From contig DOHJ01000257.1 of the NCBI GenBank assembly GCA_003535335.1, forward strand, positions 5,358 through 16,396: a stretch of 11,039 bases of DNA, read 5' to 3'. Position numbers and translations under genes: made by a program. Shown here in pieces: positions 1 through 6,059 of the stretch. This DNA is from Paracoccaceae bacterium. GTDB lineage: Bacteria > Pseudomonadota > Alphaproteobacteria > Rhodobacterales > Rhodobacteraceae. Positions within the stretch are counted from its first letter, which is position 1, and every line of letters starts with the position of its first letter. Under the pieces are notes generated by a model that ran no database searches, was not told where the DNA came from, and worked only from the letters and a program-made list of their open reading frames with translations.

Positions 1-104
1 TGGGCGCATCCCAAGGTCCGCGATTCGGTGGGTTTATTGCACTTTATGGTGTCGATGAAACGGTGGTGCTGATTGAAAAGGCGCTGGCTGGAAAGCTAGG
101 GTAA
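1..104 (+). CDS. 3' end of an unidentified protein (partial)
   Basis: Only the last 33 codons are in the window. They read in frame from base 3 to a TAA at 102-104. The visible tail includes [16 protein letters not shown] and ends in a short helix-like stretch closing with AGKLG. I do not recognise the family from so little sequence. The stop lies 9 nt before the next ATG on the same strand, so this gene and the methyltransferase are probably in one operon. The reading frame is supported by the tight spacing and by a composition like that of its neighbours, not by homology. Confidence 0.6.
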   Translation, partial: GASQGPRFGGFIALYGVDETVVLIEKALAGKLG

Positions 105-113
105 AAATTGTAA

Positions 114-695
114 ATGGCAGAATCAGATCGCAAAAAATGGGACGCGAAATATAGCGACACAAATCACCAGATCGAACATGGTGAGGCCAGTTATATGTTG
201 AAACAGTATCATGGTCAGGTGACAGGCAAACGGGCGCTGGATGTGGCCTGCGGTACGGGGCGTAATGCTTTGTTTCTAGCCGCGCTGGGGTTTCACGTGG
301 ATGCGTTGGATATTTCGTCTGTCGGGTTGAAACGGCTGGCTGAAGCTGCCGTGGGTTTGTCAGGGCAGGTGGATACAAGAGTTGTTGATCTGGATGGCTT
401 CTCGCCCCCGGTTGAAACCTATGATTTGATCGTGGTGACGAATTACTTAAACCGCCCATTAATTCCTAAGCTGGGCGCATCTTTACTGGCGGGCGGGATT
501 TTGGTGATGGATACCTTCATGCTGGACCAACGCAACGAAGTGACTCATTATAACCCCGATTATTTGCTGAAAAAGTCGGAGTTCACTGAATATTTTCAAA
601 CGGGGTATCAAATTTTGAAGTTTGAAGAATATTGTGTCAAAAATAGTGGTTGCGGAATGTGGAAACAGGCAATTGCGGTCCGCAAGCTTGGTTGA
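114..695 (+). CDS. Class I SAM-dependent methyltransferase (TehB-like)
   Basis: A 193-residue Rossmann-fold methyltransferase, predicted cytosolic, with unknown substrate. What is seen: SAM-binding motif I is ALDVACGTGRNALFLA at residues 41-56. The acidic end of strand 2 is in VDALDIS (62-68). VVDLDGF (90-96) fits the adenine-contacting segment and YDLIVVTNYLNRPL (103-116) fits motif IV. AGGILVMDTF (126-135) fits strand 5. The length is that of the small TehB/UbiE-like group, in which RYLHRPLFP-like segments follow motif IV. TehB itself methylates tellurite and some other substrates, but nothing here fixes the acceptor. The start at 114 gives the expected N-terminus. The ribosome site is weak: AGGG at 98-101 is 12 nt upstream, so coupling to the preceding gene is likely. 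The gene is followed by a 222-nt spacer without a convincing terminator. Confidence 0.88.
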   Translation: MAESDRKKWDAKYSDTNHQIEHGEASYMLKQYHGQVTGKRALDVACGTGRNALFLAALGFHVDALDISSVGLKRLAEAAVGLSGQVDTRVVDLDGFSPPVETYDLIVVTNYLNRPLIPKLGASLLAGGILVMDTFMLDQRNEVTHYNPDYLLKKSEFTEYFQTGYQILKFEEYCVKNSGCGMWKQAIAVRKLG

Positions 696-758
696 AAACC
701 GTTATTTACCGGATGAATCAAACATCCAGTGCATCCTGATTAGGGACAGCGCACGCAA

Positions 759-778
759 AGGTTAAATCTGGTTAACCT
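759..778. repeat. Inverted repeat AGGTTAA-N6-TTAACCT upstream of the beta-helix gene
   Basis: Perfect 7-bp arms at 759-765 and 772-778 are separated by 6 nt. The same stretch also reads as two GGTTAA direct repeats (760-765 and 770-775) ten bases apart, one helical turn. It lies about 140 nt before the start of the beta-helix gene. It could be an operator or a transcript hairpin. It has no T-tract, so it is not an intrinsic terminator. The rest of 696-917 shows a minor GGATG-N7-CATCC dyad (711-727) and no clear promoter. Confidence 0.4.
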
Positions 779-917
779 GTATTTGCTAGTTTCCCCTCTG
801 TTCGGGTCAGTTATCTGAATTTTCTGAACACAAACTGAAATTTGAGCGGATATGTGGTGGTCTTTGACCCCTGTGCTTTTGGCAGGCGCGTTCCGGGAGA
901 TCTGAAAAGGGGTTAGG

Positions 918-3209
918 ATGAACAAGGAAATCACCGAAGGGTTGGTTTTTACACCACCGGAATTTGCAAATGGTCTGAATGTTTGGTCAAGCCAGAATGG
1001 CACGCCGGGATCTGACACGTATGCCGGCGCGGCAAATGCGGCCTTTGTACCGGCGGATTCCGATTTTAACGGCTGTTTAGAGCTGCAAAAAACCAGTGCT
1101 GTGCAAAAATTGCGCTACATGGGCCAGACCACAATTATTCCGGGTTGTTATTTGCGTATAACCGCCAAGGTAAAGGCTGTTAGTGGCAATCTGGCCACCG
1201 TACGGATCGCGGGTTGGGCGGGTAACGGATCGAATAACCATGTTAGTGGGCTGATCGAAACTGGTCCCGCAGTGACACTGAGCACTTACGGTGAAGTCGT
1301 TACAGTTTCCGCGATTGTCGGGGCCGGCGCGCGAAACGGGGTGGATATGCAGTGGGGCAGCACGCCGGTTTACGGCCATTTTGGTCTGGATCTGACAGGC
1401 CCAACCGGCGGTGTGGTGCGTATTGACGATATCCAGATCGAAGATATCACCAGCGCGTTTCTGCGCGACATGATGGATTGGGTGGATGTAAAAGATTACG
1501 GTGCAATCGGTGACGGGGTGGCAAATGACCAGCCTGCGTTCGAGGCGGCCGATGCGGCGGCCAACGGGCGGCGCGTTCTGGTTTCGGATGGCACATTTTT
1601 GCTGAACAATCATGTAACGTTTGAAAATCCGGTCCGGTTTCAGGGCACGGTAACGATGCCTGCCGATAAACGTCTGATCCTGAGCAAAAACTTTGATCTA
1701 CCGACCTATATCAATGCTTTTGGTGATGAAAAACTGGCGTTGGAAAAGGCGCTACAGGCTTTGTTGAATTTTTCGGATCACGATTCGCTGGACATGTGCG
1801 GTCGCCGTGTTGAACTGAACGGGCCGATTGATGTGCACGGTGTGGTTGGCAATAAAAACAGTTTTGCGGTGCGCCGTGTTTTGCGCAATGGTCAGCTAAA
1901 TGCGGTGGCCGGTAGTGGCTGGGATACGGATGTTGTGACGTCGAACGGCACCTATTCTGTCAGCTCGCCCTATAGTTTGACCAATGTTGCCAATGTTGCC
2001 AATATTGCGATCGGCTCGCTGGTGACAGGCACGGGGGTAGGGCGCGAGGTTTATGTGCGCTCAAGGAATGTCGGGGCCAATACCATAACGCTTAGTCTGC
2101 CTTTGCATGATGCGGTTGGCACGCAAAATTACAGCTTTAGCCGGTTCAAATATATTCTGGATTTCATCGGGTTTACGGCTCTTAGCCATTTCCATCTGGA
2201 TAATATCGAATTTTTCTGTAACGGGGTTGCCAGTGCGGTCATGTTGCCACGGGATGGTTTGCTGACAAAGATCCGCGATTGTTCATTCATTAAACCAAAA
2301 GATCGCGGCATTACCTCGGTTGGTGAAGGCTGTCAGGGCCTGCAGATTGACCGCAGTCAGTTCAGTTCAAACGAGCAGGCAGTTCGGGCGCAGGACCGCA
2401 CCACAATTGCCTTGAATGTCAACAAAAATGACCCGAAGCTTCGTGACAATCAGGTGCATCGCTTTGCCCATTTTGCTGTGCTTGCGGGCCGTGGCAATGT
2501 GATTTCTGGAAATCACTGGTTTCAGGGTGACGAGGAATCAAATGCCTTGCGCACAGCCGGTATTGTTTTCACCGGTATAAATGTGCGTTCAATCGTGAAT
2601 GGCAACTATATTGACAATTCCTTTGTTGAAATGAGCAATGAACATGATGCCGAGCCTGATCATGATAGCGGTTTCACCTTTGGTGGCTTGAACATAATCG
2701 GCAACACGTTTGTTTCGATTAATGTAGCGTCGTGGTTTAAATGGATTGTAATCACGCCGTATGGATCGGGCCATTCGTTGCAGGGGTTTCATGTGATTGG
2801 CAACACAATCCGCGCCCTGAACGGATCGGTTGACCGGATTGAAGGTGTGGACACAAGTTTCTCCACGCTGAATATGGGGGCGATGCGCAATGTTACCTTT
2901 GAAGGCAACACGTTTAACAATGTCGCTGAATGGAGCATCAGTCCGGTTACCATCGAGCATCTGGAGGCGTCGAACCATAATGTCTGGACCGTTGATTTTG
3001 CACCACATTTGCCGTTTGGTGGTTGGGCACGCAAAGTGACGGCAGTGGTTGCCGACGGCATTATCAGGGATGCCAGCAATGGCAGGGTGGACGCGATGCC
3101 TTACACGCTAAAACAGATCGGGGCCAACAATGATCAGGTCAGGTTGAACTGGCCGGTGGCTTGTCGTGGCAGGGTGCAAGTGACTGCAAGGGTTGATATC
3201 CCGACCTAG
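918..3209 (+). CDS. Right-handed beta-helix protein, pectate-lyase-3/GH28-related
   Basis: A 763-residue protein with a three-part layout. Residues 1-185 look like a beta-sandwich of the kind that binds carbohydrate, with alternating hydrophobic strands (PGCYLRITAKVKAVSG, 75-90) and VVRIDDIQIED at 166-176. Residues 189-260 carry the pectate_lyase_3 entry signature, VDVKDYGAIGDGVANDQPAF (189-208), then AANGRRVLVSDGTFLL. Residues about 290-690 are irregular beta-helix turns, many ending in Asn-ladder words such as IIGNTF, VIGNTI, FEGNTF and VNGNYI. The last 70 residues form a further beta-rich cap. Related proteins act as polysaccharide lyases or hydrolases, or as tailspike-like binders. I cannot pick out catalytic residues, so activity is open. 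There is no signal peptide, lipobox or transmembrane segment. The start at 918 is well supported: AAGGGG at 907-912, 5 nt upstream. The gene stands alone, with a spacer before it and a strong terminator after it. Confidence 0.85.
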   Translation: MNKEITEGLVFTPPEFANGLNVWSSQNGTPGSDTYAGAANAAFVPADSDFNGCLELQKTSAVQKLRYMGQTTIIPGCYLRITAKVKAVSGNLATVRIAGWAGNGSNNHVSGLIETGPAVTLSTYGEVVTVSAIVGAGARNGVDMQWGSTPVYGHFGLDLTGPTGGVVRIDDIQIEDITSAFLRDMMDWVDVKDYGAIGDGVANDQPAFEAADAAANGRRVLVSDGTFLLNNHVTFENPVRFQGTVTMPADKRLILSKNFDLPTYINAFGDEKLALEKALQALLNFSDHDSLDMCGRRVELNGPIDVHGVVGNKNSFAVRRVLRNGQLNAVAGSGWDTDVVTSNGTYSVSSPYSLTNVANVANIAIGSLVTGTGVGREVYVRSRNVGANTITLSLPLHDAVGTQNYSFSRFKYILDFIGFTALSHFHLDNIEFFCNGVASAVMLPRDGLLTKIRDCSFIKPKDRGITSVGEGCQGLQIDRSQFSSNEQAVRAQDRTTIALNVNKNDPKLRDNQVHRFAHFAVLAGRGNVISGNHWFQGDEESNALRTAGIVFTGINVRSIVNGNYIDNSFVEMSNEHDAEPDHDSGFTFGGLNIIGNTFVSINVASWFKWIVITPYGSGHSLQGFHVIGNTIRALNGSVDRIEGVDTSFSTLNMGAMRNVTFEGNTFNNVAEWSISPVTIEHLEASNHNVWTVDFAPHLPFGGWARKVTAVVADGIIRDASNGRVDAMPYTLKQIGANNDQVRLNWPVACRGRVQVTARVDIPT
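1981..2007 (+). repeat. Three 9-bp tandem units inside the beta-helix gene
   Basis: The unit CCAATGTTG occurs at 1981-1989 and 1990-1998. A third copy with one change (CCAATATTG) follows at 1999-2007. In the protein this gives the NVANVANI stretch at residues 356-363. The unit length is a multiple of three, so copy-number change would keep the frame. Confidence 0.7.
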
Positions 3210-3228
3210 ATTTATTTGTGAAATAAAT
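3210..3228. repeat. AT-rich hairpin just after the beta-helix stop
   Basis: ATTTATTT (3210-3217) and AAATAAAT (3221-3228) are perfect 8-bp arms around a GTG loop, starting immediately after the TAG stop. The stem is all A-T and so weak alone. It sits directly before the main terminator. For - strand transcripts it gives a T-rich stretch after the GC stem, so the pair may terminate both converging genes. Confidence 0.5.
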
Positions 3229-3229
3229 T

Positions 3230-3259
3230 GCAGAGCGTAGAAATGCGCTCTGCTTTTTT
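3230..3259 (+). terminator. Rho-independent terminator of the beta-helix gene
   Basis: GCAGAGCG (3230-3237) pairs perfectly with CGCTCTGC (3246-3253) around an 8-nt loop, and six T residues follow at 3254-3259. Stem, loop and T-tract are all canonical. It lies 20 nt after the stop codon. Read in reverse, the same stem is followed by an A/T-rich stretch, so it may also end the converging - strand gene whose stop is at 3288. Confidence 0.92.
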
Positions 3260-3287
3260 ATGGGTTCCGAGCATAGGAACGATTGAA

Positions 3288-4001
3288 TCAGAAGCTTCTC
3301 CAGAAACCGATTTTTACACTCTGGCTGTGATCACCTGTTAAGCCGACCACCAGTCCTAATTCAATTTGGGATTTGGCAGATTTTCCTGTCGACCAAACTA
3401 CAGAAGGTGAAAATTTGGCATAAACATCGCCAATTGCCGGTTTGCCAGTTTGCAATTGACCAATAATCATCAACCGGTCAGAATGCTTGTAACCCCAAGT
3501 AAAGTCGGCGGTGAAATGTGTGTTGTGATGCCCCGTAAAACCCCATGAAAATTCGGACACCTTCTTGCTTATGGGGACAATAACGAAAGCATCCGCCGCC
3601 AGCCAACCATGCTTTAAACCGCGACCCCACGAAATACCGGCTTTTACCTGCGGCTGATAAACTGTTGGTCCCCACGGATTGGGGATGCGCTTTAGACCGG
3701 CTGCGAAAGTCAGTGCAATCTTATTCAGTCGGTCCGGTTTTCCAACTGGAAATCTTAAAAACATGTAAGCTTCGAATGATTTTCCAGTGGCCCCAAGAAA
3801 CCCGTCAAAACCAACAGTCATGCGCGGAGTCAGACCGTATTCCAGATAAAGCGAGCTGTCGGTTTTGTAGAGAGTTTGGGAATTTACTGAAATAGTGTTG
3901 GAAAATGATAAAAATACACTACCTTTTTCGCGCAACCATGCACCGGCCTGACTACTGGTCGGGGTTAACAACAAAAATATCAGCAGCATGAAACGCAGCA
4001 T
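3288..4001 (-). CDS. Secreted, probable outer-membrane beta-barrel protein
   Basis: A 237-residue protein of unrecognised family. The N-terminus is a clear Sec signal peptide: MLR, then a hydrophobic run (FMLLIFLLL, residues 4-12), with cleavage likely near SSQAGA (16-21). The mature part is rich in aromatic, glycine and alternating polar/hydrophobic residues, for example LYLEYGLTPRMTVGFDGFLG (51-70) and SQIELGLVVGL (211-221). It ends in IGFWRSF, and a C-terminal phenylalanine is the usual last-strand signal for the BAM machinery. With about 215 mature residues, a barrel of 8-12 strands is plausible. DRLMIIGQLQTGKP (175-188) recalls outer-membrane channel-like proteins loosely grouped with the phenol-degradation MetA family, but that is weak. 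Start support: AAAGGA lies 7 nt upstream. It is divergent from usp and convergent with the beta-helix gene. Cargo and function are unknown. Confidence 0.72.
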   Translation of the reverse strand: MLRFMLLIFLLLTPTSSQAGAWLREKGSVFLSFSNTISVNSQTLYKTDSSLYLEYGLTPRMTVGFDGFLGATGKSFEAYMFLRFPVGKPDRLNKIALTFAAGLKRIPNPWGPTVYQPQVKAGISWGRGLKHGWLAADAFVIVPISKKVSEFSWGFTGHHNTHFTADFTWGYKHSDRLMIIGQLQTGKPAIGDVYAKFSPSVVWSTGKSAKSQIELGLVVGLTGDHSQSVKIGFWRSF

Positions 4002-4086
4002 CGAAGTATCCTTTTCCTACAACCAAGCTGATATGAAAATGGTAAACAGAAGGTTAATTCAGCAGGGACAACAAGTCGCATAAAGC

Positions 4087-4100
4087 TTGACATGGATCAT
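4087..4100 (+). promoter_or_regulatory. FNR/CRP-type box upstream of usp
   Basis: TTGAC (4087-4091), N4, ATCAT (4096-4100) matches the FNR/FnrL/FixK consensus TTGAT-N4-ATCAA at 8 of 10 positions. Its centre is 4093.5. A -10-like TATGTT at 4123-4128 would place transcription start near 4135, putting the box at about -41.5. That is the class-II activator position. FnrL-type control of usp genes is known in Rhodobacterales. The first six bases also read TTGACA, so a plain sigma70 -35 element is the alternative, but no good -10 lies 16-18 nt downstream of it. Confidence 0.5.
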
Positions 4101-4122
4101 AGTACCATAATTAACACAAATG

Positions 4123-4128
4123 TATGTT
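4123..4128 (+). promoter_or_regulatory. Candidate -10 element of usp
   Basis: TATGTT matches TATAAT at 4 of 6 positions. It sits 22 nt after the FNR-type box, the spacing expected for a class-II activated promoter. The implied start is near 4135, leaving a leader of about 20 nt that contains the ribosome site. Confidence 0.35.
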
Positions 4129-4155
4129 GTTAGTGAATTCATAGGAGGCGACAAA

Positions 4156-4563
4156 ATGTACACTACTATTCTGGTTCCTGTAGCTCTGGATCATGAGCAT
4201 GAGACATCTCAGGCCATCTCGATTGCCAAGAAATTGCTGGTCAAAGGCGGCAAGATTACCTTGCTAAGCGTGGTTGAACCGGTGGCCGGATTTGTGGCCA
4301 GTTATATGCCGGCAGGCCAAGCGGAAAAAAACCGCAATGAGATCGAAGCAGCGTTAATAAAAGATGCGGACGGAAATGAAAGCATCCAAACGGCTGTTAT
4401 CACGGGGCATCCGGGTAGCTCTATCGTGGATTATGCAAAAGAAACCAACACAGATCTAATTGTGATCACCTCTCACAAACCGGGCTTGCAGGATTTCTTC
4501 CTCGGTTCAACCGCCGCGCGAGTTGTTCGCTACTCGCAATGTTGCGTTCACGTGTTGCGTTAA
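4156..4563 (+). CDS. Universal stress protein, UspA family
   Basis: A 135-residue single Usp domain, predicted cytosolic. Seen: strand 1 TTILVPVAL (3-11) with the family's Asp at 12; the core strand KITLLSVVEPV; the strand DLIVITSHKPG; and the closing LGSTAARVVRYSQCCVHVLR. ATP-binding Usps carry G-x2-G-x9-G-S/T. The final GS is kept here, but the GxxG is not: the region reads ITSHKPGLQDFFLGS. It may therefore be of the UspA type that does not bind ATP. Usps in this group are often induced by low oxygen or growth arrest, which fits the FNR-type box upstream. Start: AGGAGG at 4143-4148 lies 7 nt before the ATG at 4156, far better than the in-frame ATG at 4120, which has no ribosome site and would overlap the promoter. 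The gene is monocistronic and ends before a long stem-loop. Confidence 0.93.
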   Translation: MYTTILVPVALDHEHETSQAISIAKKLLVKGGKITLLSVVEPVAGFVASYMPAGQAEKNRNEIEAALIKDADGNESIQTAVITGHPGSSIVDYAKETNTDLIVITSHKPGLQDFFLGSTAARVVRYSQCCVHVLR

Positions 4564-4570
4564 ACCGCAC

Positions 4571-4612
4571 TATAGCCTGACAACTTTATTTTGATTCTTT
4601 TGTCAGGCTATA
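4571..4612. terminator. 13-bp perfect stem between converging usp and lipoprotein genes
   Basis: TATAGCCTGACAA (4571-4583) pairs perfectly with TTGTCAGGCTATA (4600-4612) around a 16-nt T-rich loop. It starts 7 nt after the usp stop and ends 46 nt from the stop of the opposing lipoprotein gene. It lacks a clear T-tract on either side, so a classic intrinsic terminator is uncertain. A shared 3'-end stabilising or processing hairpin would fit equally well. Confidence 0.55.
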
Positions 4613-4658
4613 AGTCTTTGAACTCGCGCGCATGCTTCGTAAATTTTGGTATCAAAAT

Positions 4659-5048
4659 TCACTCCCGTGCGCTATATTGTGGATGGCGTCGCTTGCAGTT
4701 TGCAATCTCTTGCAGCATTTTGCGTTTGGCAACGGGCAGCTGCAGTTTCATTTTGGCCAGTTTTGACCGCTCGTCAGTAACATTAATCGTTACAGGTGTT
4801 TCAACCGTGCGAAATTCGGTTTCCAGACAGGAATAGGGTTTTTTATCCTTGTCATAACAGGTGCTGGCAACTTCGTAGGATTGTTGCTGCTTGTGGATTG
4901 CATAACCCCGCGCAATATTGCCACTGGTTTTGGCAATGTCAGACTGCAACCGGTGCACTGTATTTGAGGCAGTGTTGATGCATTTCTCTTGTGGCGTGGC
5001 GCAGGCCGCTAGCATGATAAAGGCAGTAAATGCAGCAAGTTGTTTCAT
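4659..5048 (-). CDS. Small five-cysteine lipoprotein, function unknown
   Basis: A 129-residue lipoprotein. The signal MKQLAAFTAFIMLAAC ends in a lipobox (LAAC, with lipidated Cys16), so the mature protein starts CATPQEKC and is membrane-anchored facing the periplasm. Residue 17 is Ala, not Asp, which does not signal inner-membrane retention if Lol sorting applies. Besides Cys16 there are Cys23, Cys64, Cys74 and Cys118, an even number that could form two disulfides. Two helical, partly coiled-coil-like segments (about 26-58 and 94-117) flank a beta-prone middle, VETPVTINVTDE (82-93). The N-terminal words TPQEKCI and ARGYA recall small lipoproteins common in Rhodobacteraceae, without known function. 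Start: GAGG lies 8 nt upstream. It is 76 nt downstream of mtnP on the same strand, with a possible promoter of its own. Confidence 0.78.
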   Translation of the reverse strand: MKQLAAFTAFIMLAACATPQEKCINTASNTVHRLQSDIAKTSGNIARGYAIHKQQQSYEVASTCYDKDKKPYSCLETEFRTVETPVTINVTDERSKLAKMKLQLPVAKRKMLQEIANCKRRHPQYSARE

Positions 5049-5083
5049 GATATAAGCCTCGTTTGGATCAGCGCCCGTGTTGG

Positions 5084-5112
5084 AGTGTGAAAGAATGCGG
5101 CGGGAATGTCAA
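5084..5112 (-). promoter_or_regulatory. Possible promoter of the lipoprotein gene
   Basis: On the - strand a perfect TTGACA (bases 5112-5107) is followed after 17 nt by CACACT (5089-5084), which matches the -10 consensus at only 3 of 6 positions. Alphaproteobacterial -10 elements are often poor, so this is possible. Read-through from mtnP is the alternative. Confidence 0.3.
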
Positions 5113-5124
5113 ATAAACACGGCC

Positions 5125-5997
5125 CTATAAAACCCGTCCCGCCACAGCGTCCAGTTTGGCCACCAGCGCAGGGTCACGTTTTTCCGGTGCTGTCATTATG
5201 GCAAATTCCAGCGCTGTATCACAGCCGTGTTTGCAAGGTGCATGATCGGCCTTAAGTAACGCGGGCAGTTCAGCCACCAACGCCCGCGCATGGCCGGCAT
5301 TGCCTGTCAGGGTTTTGATAATCTCGCTGATATCAACCGCGCCGTGGTCCGGATGCCAGCTGTCATAATCGGTGATCATTGCAACGGATGCGTAACAGAT
5401 CTCGGCTTCGCGGGCCAGTTTGGCTTCGGGCATATTGGTCATGCCAATCACATCACAGCCCCAGACATTTCGATACATTTTACTTTCGGCCATGCTGGAA
5501 AATTGCGGGCCTTCCATTGCCAGATATGTGCCACCACGATGCACCTTTATGCCGGTGCTTTTGGCCGCTGTTTCACAGGCATCGGCCAAACAATCGCAAG
5601 TGGGGTGGGCAACTGAAACATGGGCAACACAACCGCTACCAAAAAAAGATTTTTCGCGGGCGGTGGTGCGGTCGATAAACTGGTCAATAATCACAAAATC
5701 ACCCGGCGCCATTTCCTCGCGAAATGATCCGCAAGCCGATACCGAAACCAGATCGGTCACCCCCAGCCGTTTTAGCGCGTCAATATTGGCGCGATAGGGA
5801 ACTGTGGTTGGAGAATGCACATGCCCGCGGCCGTGGCGGGGCAGAAAACACATTTTTACACCGTTTAAACGACCGGTTAAAATATCGTCAGAGGGTTTGC
5901 CCCACGGACTGTCAACCGATTGCCATTTGGCATTTTCCAAACCGTCAATCTCATAAACGCCCGATCCGCCGATGATGCCAATCACTGTTTCAGTCAT
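5125..5997 (-). CDS. mtnP: S-methyl-5'-thioadenosine phosphorylase
   Basis: Splits 5'-methylthioadenosine, a by-product of polyamine and homoserine-lactone synthesis, with phosphate into adenine and 5-methylthioribose-1-phosphate, feeding purine and methionine salvage in the cytosol. The 290-residue length is close to the human MTAP (283). Seen, numbering from the chosen start: GGSG (10-13) for phosphate; FLPRHGRGH (51-59) with the phosphate-binding Arg-His; SVSACGSFREE (85-95); YLAMEGPQFSS (158-168) with the ribose-site Met-Glu; MTNMPEAKLAREAEICYASVA (186-206); and TDYDSW (209-214), whose two Asp give 6-aminopurine preference and separate MTAP from guanosine/inosine phosphorylases. The start is set at 5997 because GGGGAAG stands just upstream and MTETVIGIIGGSG fits the family. 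An in-frame ATG at 6027 would add ten unlikely residues. It lies 62 nt after the flavin-reductase-like gene and is probably co-transcribed. Confidence 0.94.
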   Translation of the reverse strand: MTETVIGIIGGSGVYEIDGLENAKWQSVDSPWGKPSDDILTGRLNGVKMCFLPRHGRGHVHSPTTVPYRANIDALKRLGVTDLVSVSACGSFREEMAPGDFVIIDQFIDRTTAREKSFFGSGCVAHVSVAHPTCDCLADACETAAKSTGIKVHRGGTYLAMEGPQFSSMAESKMYRNVWGCDVIGMTNMPEAKLAREAEICYASVAMITDYDSWHPDHGAVDISEIIKTLTGNAGHARALVAELPALLKADHAPCKHGCDTALEFAIMTAPEKRDPALVAKLDAVAGRVL

Positions 5998-6019
5998 AAC
6001 TCTTCCCCTGATTGTTTTG

Positions 6020-6040
6020 GGCATCATGCCTGAGTGATGC
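6020..6040. repeat. Overlapping dyads between the flavin-reductase and mtnP genes
   Basis: GGCAT-C-ATGCC (6020-6030) is a near-perfect palindrome. It overlaps a second pairing of GCATCA (6021-6026) with TGATGC (6035-6040). The two pairings are mutually exclusive in RNA. No T-tract follows in the - direction. The region is the 62-nt leader-like gap before mtnP, so an operator or a transcript hairpin are both possible. Confidence 0.35.
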
Positions 6041-6059
6041 GTCTGGAAAAAGCCCTAAT

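Noticed and set aside
711..727. GGATG-N7-CATCC after the methyltransferase as a terminator
   Set aside because: A 5-bp stem with no T-tract does not support intrinsic termination.
1077..1613. Long open frame on the - strand inside the beta-helix gene
   Set aside because: It overlaps a well-supported gene, has low-complexity composition typical of a shadow frame, and shows no ribosome site or recognisable domain.
4120..4155. In-frame upstream ATG that would add 12 residues to the universal stress protein
   Set aside because: It has no ribosome site and overlaps the candidate -10, whereas the ATG at 4156 has AGGAGG 7 nt upstream and gives the usual family N-terminus.
5998..6027. Upstream start of mtnP at 6027
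   Set aside because: The extra ten residues (MMPKTIRGRV) lie over a dyad and lack family support. The start at 5997 has a strong ribosome site.
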